Source: Cordilura impudica (taxonomy: Eukaryota > Arthropoda > Insecta > Diptera > Scathophagidae). From it: DNA of 64,000 nucleotides. The notes under the pieces were generated by a model. The model did not search any database and had not been told where the DNA came from. It saw only the letters and a program-made list of their open reading frames with translations. The stretch covers positions 104,968,472 to 105,032,471 of the forward strand of contig OY821517.1 in assembly GCA_963682025.1 (NCBI GenBank), written 5' to 3'. Shown here one piece after another: positions 8,977-20,250 of the stretch. The first letter of the stretch is position 1. The number at the start of each line of letters is the position of its first letter. A program made the translations under genes and the position numbers.

Positions 8977-11728
8977 TACAGAATCAGTAAAATAAATGGT
9001 AACACCTAGTACACAATTTGTATTTATCACAAAGCACTTAGAGAACTTTAACTTCAACACAATCAAACTAATTTGAATCTTTCATTGTTCAAAACTCTTC
9101 TGAATTTTTCATTAGAATTATTCTTAGAAAAAACTTAATAGATGATCTCAATTTATTTAAAGTTTTTAATTTAAATTTTTTAAATAAAAAAAATTTACTG
9201 GAATATTTTTAAATCTCTCTTTATTTAAAAATATAAAATATTATCTTAATTCCTTTTAATTTAAGTTTTTGGATTATTTGTATGAATGTTTTTCAATATT
9301 TTATGTCTGAAATATTTTTAAATCTCTATTTAATTCGTTATTCATTAATCGAAGAAATTTCAAAACCTGATCACTTGATCGATGAATAAAACTATTATTG
9401 AATTTTTAATCGACCAAAGTAAAAACCCGTACAATTAACAACACTATTTGTTATCTTTACCGTTTTGATTTACATATTTCTAGTGACTTTCCAATTGTAC
9501 CACACATGCAGACTATTGTCGATCGTACAGCATTAAACAGTAGATGAAACGACGACAACACCTTAAATTGTTTTTTTTCTCTCTCTCTTTTTATTCATAT
9601 CATTATGTTACATGTTGTTCATAAAAATCACATAAATATTTAGATCTAAAATAAATCACTTTTATTATTATCATTATTACGAGTCAATCTTTATTTTGAT
9701 CTATGATATTATAAAGTCAAAAAGGTGTGTCATTTTTTACAATGTTCTGCTCTTGTTTTTATATTTTTAATTCTTCTCTCGGTTTTTATATTTTTAATTC
9801 AAAAGTTTTAACTACATGAATGAGTGGCTAAAGAATGAAATGTATAAAAAAAAAGAATGTAATGAATATAAAGAAGAGGAAATAAGTTTTATTACTTTTT
9901 GGAATGAATTAACCCATTGTCACCACTTCCGTGATTTATGTATATTATAAAACAAAATAAAATAGTAAAAAATAATTATCACACTGGACGACCTCAAAAT
10001 CATCTGTGTAAATCAAATTTGTTATGGTCAACTAATTTGTTGTCGATCGAGTTATGCGGTTGCTGGATGGATAATAAATCTCAAATTTAAAAAAAATCAT
10101 GTGAGTCCGATCACAGGGGAGATGTGTAAACATCTAGTAATTAAAGATTTTTTTAAAATCAAACAGAAAGCGTCATCTATTTATCACTTATATACTTGTG
10201 GGGTTGTTGAATTATGTATATGTTATACATTTATACGTTTTACAGCAAAGGGTTGTTGAATTAGCTGAAACAATTTTATATCATAACTTTTTCATCAATA
10301 CAATCATAAGTCACACCGATTTGTCTTACGGCTCACAGCGTAACATGTTACGCTCACATGTTACGCTATTTTTGTGATTGTATTGTGAAATATAAATTTA
10401 CTCCCCTGCGCGTATAGATGTTTACACATCAAAAATATATATATATAGCTTTTGGATACTTTTTTCTCTTACGTGGTGACATTGCTGTTGAGTTAGTTAA
10501 TGATAAGTGAGAAACCGTAATCAAAATAGATTTTAGATATATAGATTATATTTTAGGAAAACATTAAATCCATCATGCTTATAAATAGTACTGTCATGGG
10601 GATAACAACTTCGCCTTAGGGTTAGATTTTCGTAGGGAGGGATTGGGATATATTACAATATCAGGGATTTTACTCAAATTTTGTTCTTTTTTTGAGGATT
10701 TGAAATTTCGTAATGGTTTTTACACATTTCTAAACTAATAAAGATAAATAAAAATTTATTAGAAAAAATGTGGAAATTTCAAGTTTTTTATCCTTTTATG
10801 TTTTGTTTTTGATGTTTTAATAAATAATGAAAGTTTTGATAAGTTTCACAATCGCTTCATATAATTGTTCCTTGAACTTGACTATTAATTTCATAAAATG
10901 ACGTTTGCTTTGTTTTTTGAAGTTTAATAATTCATACTAGCAGAGCCCAGAACTCGAAATTCGAGTGCAAATTCTAGAAAATTTTATTTTTTTTCATTCA
11001 ATTTGTTTTTCTTTCAATGTTTTTTTTAATTTATATATGTATAAAAAATGTATGAATATTTAAATAAAATTTATTAAATTGTGAATTTTTCAATAAAATT
11101 CATTAAATTTCATTATAAATATTTGTTGAACACACAAAAGATATATAAATGGGGTTGTTAATAAATAATTTTATAAGAGCCTAAAGGTATGGTAATTAAT
11201 TTTAGTCAATTCACACACACAGCATTATAATTTTTTTTATTTGAAGCTTAAATATACGTTTTATGAAAGTTTTAGTATCAACTCCAAAAAAAAAATGTAC
11301 CATATGGTGCACATAAGTAAAGATGGTGCACATCTGTAAAGAAGTAGCTTTCAAATGTTATATTTTTTGTCAAAATCGGTCGGTAACTGAGAGTTTAGGA
11401 GATGTCACAATAAATCGCCTTGCCTATTAAAATTATAGATAAACATTTATCTATTGAATAATTTTGGGAAAAACTTCATTGGGGACAAATTTGAGGCTTT
11501 CATATTCTAGTTTGGAGACACAAGGCAGCACTGCTGAGACATGACCCTTGGAAATAAATGTTACTTAACTTTTGAGTAAAAATCCTAACAAAATTTGAAA
11601 AAAGCGTTAAACAGCGTATGTGCACATTTTGTGTTAAATAAGTAAAAGCAAATTGCTATTTTATTAATATTTTGGCCAGTATTTATCGTTCTTCGATATA
11701 TTTAGTAGATTTACTTTCTGAAGGGGTC
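8977..11728. other. AT-rich intronic stretch with short palindromes
   Basis: No coding sequence is recognisable. A 16-bp inverted repeat (GATGTGTAAACATCTA near 10120 and its reverse complement near 10413-10428) surrounds a perfect 18-bp palindrome, AGCGTAACATGTTACGCT, at 10337-10354. CAGGGGAG, or its complement, sits beside both 16-bp arms. The partner arm of the 8890-8976 repeat is at 10932-11025. Confidence 0.5.
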
Positions 11729-11737
11729 GTTTATGTG
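11729..11737. repeat. Left 9-bp target-site duplication of giant foldback element
   Basis: GTTTATGTG immediately precedes the inverted terminus AAGGGTGTGAAGTTAGC. The same nine bases directly follow the other terminus at 39632-39640. Confidence 0.9.
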
Positions 11738-12061
11738 AAGGGTGTGAAGTTAGCGACGAAAGTTAACTACGTTTTTCAAAAATAACTTAACAGAGGCTGT
11801 TAAATTAACAGAATTTTTGTGAAGATAACTACGAAAGTTAAATACGTTCTACAAAATGTTATGTATATAGAGAATGTTGAACTAATATGTTTGTATGTTT
11901 TTTTTGAAGATAACTACGGAAATTAAATACGTTTTACAAATAAGTTGAGGGATTTAGCCATATAGTGGCATTTGTAGATTAGGACTAGTAAATTATAAAA
12001 AAAATAAAAATAAATTGAATTTTACGAAAAGATCAAAGTACGAAATATCATTTTAAAAAAA
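11738..12061 (+). repeat. Left terminal (non-satellite) segment of the giant foldback element
   Basis: It begins AAGGGTGTGAAGTTAGCGAC. A motif of the type GAAGNTANCTACGRAARTTAA recurs at 11746, 11821 and 11906, so the tip is itself built from short degenerate repeats. From about 11950 the sequence is a strongly diverged 179-bp unit (GATTTAGCCATATAG and GATTAGGACTAGTAAATT where the array has GGCTTAGCC and GATTAGGACTACTAGTTT). It then grades into the homogeneous array. Confidence 0.8.
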
Positions 12062-15000
12062 CATATGAAATTTTTTTATACTACTATATGAGAAAATGAA
12101 ATGGCAAAATTGGACGAAACGGTTCGAGGAGGGGCTTAGCCTTATATGACAGTTTATAGATTAGGACTACTAGTTTAGAAAAAGAGCAAAAATATGAAAA
12201 TCGTTAGTAACGTTTTTAAGAAATATCGTTTTAAAAAAAACATATGAAATTTTTTTATACTACTATATGAGAAAATTAAATGGCAAAATTGGACCAAATG
12301 GTTCGAGGAGGGGCTTAGCCCCATATGACAGTTTATAGATTAGGACTACTAGTTTAGAAAAAGAGCAAAAATATGAAAATCGTTAGTAACGTTTTTAAGA
12401 AATATCGTTTTAAAAAAAACATATGAAATTTTTTTATACTACTATATGAGAAAATTAAATGGCAAAATTGGACCAAATGGTTCGAGGAGGGGCTTAGCCC
12501 TATATGACAGTTTATAGATTAGGACTACTAGTTTACAAAAAGAGCAAAAATATGAAAATCGTTAGTAACGTTTTTAAGAAATATCGTTTTAAAAAAAACA
12601 TATGAAATTTTTTTATACTACTATATGAGAAAATTAAATGGCAAAATTGGACCAAATGGTTCGAGGAGGGGCTTAGCCCTATATGACAGTTTATAGATTA
12701 GGACTACTAGTTTAGAAAAAGAGCAAAAATATGAAAATCGTTAGTAACGTTTTTAAGAAATATCGTTTTAAAAAAAACATATGAAATTTTTTTATACTAC
12801 TATATGAGAAAATTAAATGGCAAAATTGGACGAAACGGTTCGAGGAGGGGCTTAGCCTTATATGACAGTTTATAGATTAGGACTACTAGTTTAGAAAAAG
12901 AGCAAAAATATGAAAATCGTTAGTAACGTTTTTAAGAAATATCGTTTTAAAAAAAACATATGAAATTTTTTTATACTACTATATGAGAAAATGAAATGGC
13001 AAAATTGGACGAAACGGTTCGAGGAGGGGCTTAGCCTTATATGACAGTTTATAGATTAGGACTACTAGTTTAGAAAAAGAGCAAAAATATGAAAATCGTT
13101 AGTAACGTTTTTAAGAAATATCGTTTTAAAAAAAACATATGAAATTTTTTTATACTACTATATGAGAAAATTAAATGGCAAAATTGGACCAAATGGTTCG
13201 AGGAGGGGCTTAGCCCTATATGACAGTTTATAGATTAGGACTACTAGTTTAGAAAAAGAGCAAAAATATGAAAATCGTTAGTAACGTTTTTAAGAAATAT
13301 CGTTTTAAAAAAAACATATGAAATTTTTTTATACTACTATATGAGAAAATGAAATGGCAAAATTGGACGAAACGGTTCGAGGAGGGGCTTAGCCTTATAT
13401 GACAGTTTATAGATTAGGACTACTAGTTTAGAAAAAGAGCAAAAATATGAAAATCGTTAGTAACGTTTTTAAGAAATATCGTTTTAAAAAAAACATATGA
13501 AATTTTTTTATACTACTATATGAGAAAATTAAATGGCAAAATTGGACCAAATGGTTCGAGGAGGGGCTTAGCCCTATATGACAGTTTATAGATTAGGACT
13601 ACTAGTTTAGAAAAAGAGCAAAAATATGAAAATCGTTAGTAACGTTTTTAAGAAATATCGTTTTAAAAAAAACATATGAAATTTTTTTATACTACTATAT
13701 GAGAAAATTAAATGGCAAAATTGGACGAAACGGTTCGAGGAGGGGCCTAGCCTTATATGACAGTTTATAGATTAGGACTACTAGTTTAGAAAAAGAGCAA
13801 AAATATGAAAATCGTTAGTAACGTTTTTAAGAAATATCGTTTTAAAAAAAACATATGAAATTTTTTTATACTACTATATGAGAAAATGAAATGGCAAAAT
13901 TGGACGAAACGGTTCGAGGAGGGGCTTAGCCTTATATGACAGTTTATAGATTAGGACTACTAGTTTAGAAAAAGAGCAAAAATATGAAAATCGTTAGTAA
14001 CGTTTTTAAGAAATATCGTTTTAAAAAAAACATATGAAATTTTTTTATACTACTATATGAGAAAATTAAATGGCAAAATTGGACCAAATGGTTCGAGGAG
14101 GGGCTTAGCCCTATATGACAGTTTATAGATGAGGACTACTAGTTTAGAAAAAGAGCAAAAATATGAAAATCGTTAGTAACGTTTTTAAGAAATATCGTTT
14201 TAAAAAAAACATATGAAATTTTTTTATACTACTATATGAGAAAATGAAATGGCAAAATTGGACGAAACGGTTCGAGGAGGGGCTTAGCCTTATATGACAG
14301 TTTATAGATTAGGACTACTAGTTTAGAAAAAGAGCAAAAATATGAAAATCGTTAGTAACGTTTTTAAGAAATATCGTTTTAAAAAAAACATATGAAATTT
14401 TTTTATACTACTATATGAGAAAATGAAATGGCAAAATTGGACGAAACGGTTCGAGGAGGGGCTTAGCCTTATATGACAGTTTATAGATTAGGACTACTAG
14501 TTTAGAAAAAGAGCAAAAATATGAAAATCGTTAGTATCGTTTTTAAGAAATATCGTTTTAAAAAAAACATATGAAATTTTTTTATACTACTATATGAGAA
14601 AATTAAATGGCAAAATTGGACCAAATGGTTCGAGGAGGGGCTTAGCCTTATATGACAGTTTATAGATTAGGACTACTAGTTTAGAAAAAGAGCAAAAATA
14701 TGAAAATCGTTAGTAACGTTTTTAAGAAATATCGTTTTAAAAAAAACATATGAAATTTTTTTATACTACTATATGAGAAAATTAAATGGCAAAATTGGAC
14801 CAAATGGTTCGAGGAGGGGCTTAGCCCTATATGACAGTTTATAGATTAGGACTACTAGTTTACAAAAAGAGCAAAAATATGAAAATCGTTAGTAACGTTT
14901 TTAAGAAATATCGTTTTAAAAAAAACATATGAAATTTTTTTATACTACTATATGAGAAAATTAAATGGCAAAATTGGACCAAATGGTTCGAGGAGGGGCT

Positions 15001-18000
15001 TAGCCCTATATGACAGTTTATAGATTAGGACTACTAGTTTAGAAAAAGAGCAAAAATATGAAAATCGTTAGTAACGTTTTTAAGAAATATCGTTTTAAAA
15101 AAAACATATGAAATTTTTTTATACTACTATATGAGAAAATGAAATGGCAAAATTGGACGAAACGGTTCGAGGAGGGGCTTAGCCTTATATGACAGTTTAT
15201 AGATTAGGACTACTAGTTTAGAAAAAGAGCAAAAATATGAAAATCGTTAGTAACGTTTTTAAGAAATATCGTTTTAAAAAAAACATATGAAATTTTTTTA
15301 TACTACTATATGAGAAAATGAAATGGCAAAATTGGACGAAACGGTTCGAGGAGGGGCTTAGCCTTATATGACAGTTTATAGATTAGGACTACTAGTTTAG
15401 AAAAAGAGCAAAAATATGAAAATCGTTAGTAACGTTTTTAAGAAATATCGTTTTAAAAAAAACATATGAAATTTTTTTATACTACTATATGAGAAAATTA
15501 AATGGCAAAATTGGACCAAATGGTTCGAGGAGGGGCTTAGCCCTATATGACAGTTTATAGATTAGGACTACTAGTTTAGAAAAAGAGCAAAAATATGAAA
15601 ATCGTTAGTAACGTTTTTAAGAAATATCGTTTTAAAAAAAACATATGAAATTTTTTTATACTACTATATGAGAAAATGAAATGGCAAAATTGGACGAAAC
15701 GGTTCGAGGAGGGGCTTAGCCTTATATGACAGTTTATAGATTAGGACTACTAGTTTAGAAAAAGAGCAAAAATATGAAAATCGTTAGTAACGTTTTTAAG
15801 AAATATCGTTTTAAAAAAAACATATGAAATTTTTTTATACTACTATATGAGAAAATTAAATGGCAAAATTGGACCAAATGGTTCGAGGAGGGGCTTAGCC
15901 CTATATGACAGTTTATAGATTAGGACTACTAGTTTAGAAAAAGAGCAAAAATATGAAAATCGTTAGTAACGTTTTTAAGAAATATCGTTTTAAAAAAAAC
16001 ATATGAAATTTTTTTATACTACTATATGAGAAAATTAAATGGCAAAATTGGACGAAACGGTTCGAGGAGGGGCCTAGCCTTATATGACAGTTTATAGATT
16101 AGGACTACTAGTTTACAAAAAGAGCAAAAATATGAAAATCGTTAGTAACGTTTTTAAGAAATATCGTTTTAAAAAAAACATATGAAATTTTTTTATACTA
16201 CTATATGAGAAAATGAAATGGCAAAATTGGACGAAACGGTTCGAGGAGGGGCTTAGCCTTATATGACAGTTTATAGATTAGGACTACTAGTTTAGAAAAA
16301 GAGCAAAAATATGAAAATCGTTAGTAACGTTTTTAAGAAATATCGTTTTAAAAAAAACATATGAAATTTTTTTATACTACTATATGAGAAAATTAAATGG
16401 CAAAATTGGACCAAATGGTTCGAGGAGGGGCTTAGCCCTATATGACAGTTTATAGATGAGGACTACTAGTTTAGAAAAAGAGCAAAAATATGAAAATCGT
16501 TAGTAACGTTTTTAAGAAATATCGTTTTAAAAAAAACATATGAAATTTTTTTATACTACTATATGAGAAAATGAAATGGCAAAATTGGACGAAACGGTTC
16601 GAGGAGGGGCTTAGCCTTATATGACAGTTTATAGATTAGGACTACTAGTTTAGAAAAAGAGCAAAAATATGAAAATCGTTAGTAACGTTTTTAAGAAATA
16701 TCGTTTTAAAAAAAACATATGAAATTTTTTTATACTACTATATGAGAAAATGAAATGGCAAAATTGGACGAAACGGTTCGAGGAGGGGCTTAGCCTTATA
16801 TGACAGTTTATAGATTAGGACTACTAGTTTAGAAAAAGAGCAAAAATATGAAAATCGTTAGTATCGTTTTTAAGAAATATCGTTTTAAAAAAAACATATG
16901 AAATTTTTTTATACTACTATATGAGAAAATTAAATGGCAAAATTGGACCAAATGGTTCGAGGAGGGGCTTAGCCTTATATGACAGTTTATAGATTAGGAC
17001 TACTAGTTTAGAAAAAGAGCAAAAATATGAAAATCGTTAGTAACGTTTTTAAGAAATATCGTTTTAAAAAAAACATATGAAATTTTTTTATACTACTATA
17101 TGAGAAAATTAAATGGCAAAATTGGACCAAATGGTTCGAGGAGGGGCTTAGCCCTATATGACAGTTTATAGATTAGGACTACTAGTTTACAAAAAGAGCA
17201 AAAATATGAAAATCGTTAGTAACGTTTTTAAGAAATATCGTTTTAAAAAAAACATATGAAATTTTTTTATACTACTATATGAGAAAATGAAATGGCAAAA
17301 TTGGACGAAACGGTTCGAGGAGGGGCTTAGCCTTATATGACAGTTTATAGATTAGGACTACTAGTTTAGAAAAAGAGCAAAAATATGAAAATCGTTAGTA
17401 ACGTTTTTAAGAAATATCGTTTTAAAAAAAACATATGAAATTTTTTTATACTACTATATGAGAAAATTAAATGGCAAAATTGGACCAAATGGTTCGAGGA
17501 GGGGCTTAGCCCTATATGACAGTTTATAGATTAGGACTACTAGTTTAGAAAAAGAGCAAAAATATGAAAATCGTTAGTAACGTTTTTAAGAAATATCGTT
17601 TTAAAAAAAACATATGAAATTTTTTTATACTACTATATGAGAAAATTAAATGGCAAAATTGGACCAAATGGTTCGAGGAGGGGCTTAGCCCTATATGACA
17701 GTTTATAGATTAGGACTACTAGTTTAGAAAAAGAGCAAAAATATGAAAATCGTTAGTAACGTTTTTAAGAAATATCGTTTTAAAAAAAACATATGAAATT
17801 TTTTTATACTACTATATGAGAAAATGAAATGGCAAAATTGGACGAAACGGTTCGAGGAGGGGCTTAGCCTTATATGACAGTTTATAGATTAGGACTACTA
17901 GTTTAGAAAAAGAGCAAAAATATGAAAATCGTTAGTAACGTTTTTAAGAAATATCGTTTTAAAAAAAACATATGAAATTTTTTTATACTACTATATGAGA

Positions 18001-20215
18001 AAATTAAATGGCAAAATTGGACCAAATGGTTCGAGGAGGGGCTTAGCCCTATATGACAGTTTATAGATTAGGACTACTAGTTTACAAAAAGAGCAAAAAT
18101 ATGAAAATCGTTAGTAACGTTTTTAAGAAATATCGTTTTAAAAAAAACATATGAAATTTTTTTATACTACTATATGAGAAAATTAAATGGCAAAATTGGA
18201 CCAAATGGTTCGAGGAGGGGCTTAGCCCTATATGACAGTTTATAGATTAGGACTACTAGTTTACAAAAAGAGCAAAAATATGAAAATCGTTAGTAACGTT
18301 TTTAAGAAATATCGTTTTAAAAAAAACATATGAAATTTTTTTATACTACTATATGAGAAAATTAAATGGCAAAATTGGACCAAATGGTTCGAGGAGGGGC
18401 TTAGCCCTATATGACAGTTTATAGATTAGGACTACTAGTTTACAAAAAGAGCAAAAATATGAAAATCGTTAGTAACGTTTTTAAGAAATATCGTTTTAAA
18501 AAAAACATATGAAATTTTTTTATACTACTATATGAGAAAATTAAATGGCAAAATTGGACCAAATGGTTCGAGGAGGGGCTTAGCCCTATATGACAGTTTA
18601 TAGATTAGGACTACTAGTTTACAAAAAGAGCAAAAATATGAAAATCGTTAGTAACGTTTTTAAGAAATATCGTTTTAAAAAAAACATATGAAATTTTTTT
18701 ATACTACTATATGAGAAAATTAAATGGCAAAATTGGACCAAATGGTTCGAGGAGGGGCTTAGCCCTATATGACAGTTTATAGATTAGGACTACTAGTTTA
18801 GAAAAAGAGCAAAAATATGAAAATCGTTAGTAACGTTTTTAAGAAATATCGTTTTAAAAAAAACATATGAAATTTTTTTATACTACTATATGAGAAAATG
18901 AAATGGCAAAATTGGACGAAACGGTTCGAGGAGGGGCTTAGCCTTATATGACAGTTTATAGATTAGGACTACTAGTTTAGAAAAAGAGCAAAAATATGAA
19001 AATCGTTAGTAACGTTTTTAAGAAATATCGTTTTAAAAAAAACATATGAAATTTTTTTATACTACTATATGAGAAAATTAAATGGCAAAATTGGACCAAA
19101 TGGTTCGAGGAGGGGCTTAGCCCTATATGACAGTTTATAGATTAGGACTACTAGTTTAGAAAAAGAGCAAAAATATGAAAATCGTTAGTAACGTTTTTAA
19201 GAAATATCGTTTTAAAAAAAACATATGAAATTTTTTTATACTACTATATGAGAAAATGAAATGGCAAAATTGGACGAAACGGTTCGAGGAGGGGCTTAGC
19301 CTTATATGACAGTTTATAGATTAGGACTACTAGTTTAGAAAAAGAGCAAAAATATGAAAATCGTTAGTAACGTTTTTAAGAAATATCGTTTTAAAAAAAA
19401 CATATGAAATTTTTTTATACTACTATATGAGAAAATGAAATGGCAAAATTGGACGAAACGGTTCGAGGAGGGGCTTAGCCTTATATGACAGTTTATAGAT
19501 TAGGACTACTAGTTTAGAAAAAGAGCAAAAATATGAAAATCGTTAGTATCGTTTTTAAGAAATATCGTTTTAAAAAAAACATATGAAATTTTTTTATACT
19601 ACTATATGAGAAAATTAAATGGCAAAATTGGACCAAATGGTTCGAGGAGGGGCTTAGCCCTATATGACAGTTTATAGATTAGGACTACTAGTTTAGAAAA
19701 AGAGCAAAAATATGAAAATCGTTAGTAACGTTTTTAAGAAATATCGTTTTAAAAAAAACATATGAAATTTTTTTATACTACTATATGAGAAAATGAAATG
19801 GCAAAATTGGACGAAACGGTTCGAGGAGGGGCTTAGCCTTATATGACAGTTTATAGATTAGGACTACTAGTTTAGAAAAAGAGCAAAAATATGAAAATCG
19901 TTAGTAACGTTTTTAAGAAATATCGTTTTAAAAAAAACATATGAAATTTTTTTATACTACTATATGAGAAAATTAAATGGCAAAATTGGACCAATTGGTT
20001 CGAGGAGGGGCTTAGCCCTATATGACAGTTTATAGATTAGGACTACTAGTTTAGAAAAAGAGCAAAAATATGAAAATCGTTAGTAACGTTTTTAAGAAAT
20101 ATCGTTTTAAAAAAAACATATGAAATTTTTTTATACTACTATATGAGAAAATGAAATGGCAAAATTGGACCAAATGGTTCGAGGAGGGGCTTAGCCCTAT
20201 ATGACAGTTTATAGA
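12062..20215 (+). repeat. Left arm: tandem 179-bp satellite, about 45 units
   Basis: The period is exactly 179 bp, measured at the GGTTCGAGG block (12121, 12300, 12479 and so on). Every unit carries ACTAGT and CATATG. Two unit types alternate irregularly. One has ATGAAATGG, GACGAAACGG and CCTTATATG; the other has TTAAATGG, GACCAAATGG and CCCTATATG. Rarer variants are TTTACAAAAAG for TTTAGAAAAAG, TAGATGAGG for TAGATTAGG, and GTATCG for GTAACG. No coding potential. Similarity between units is very high. Confidence 0.95.
12750..17250 (+). repeat. 13-unit higher-order repeat (2327 bp) in the left arm, two copies
   Basis: Private variants recur exactly 2327 bp apart, which is 13 units of 179. GGCCTAG is at 13744 and 16071; the TAGATGAGG variant is at 14131 and 16458; GTATCG is near 14532 and 16861. 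The order of the two unit types over twelve successive units from 12828 is repeated from 15155. Outer limits are approximate. Confidence 0.85.
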
Positions 20216-20250
20216 TTAAACAGTTTATAGATTAAACTGTCATATAGGGC
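20191..20250. repeat. Centre of the giant palindrome
   Basis: The left arm ends CCCTATATGACAGTTTA and the right arm starts TAAACTGTCATATAGGG, separated by about 21 bp. The spacer contains a second copy of ACAGTTTATAGATTA (20206-20220 and again 20220-20234), so the turn-around point carries a short direct repeat at the junction. This is the only place where unit orientation changes. Confidence 0.9.
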
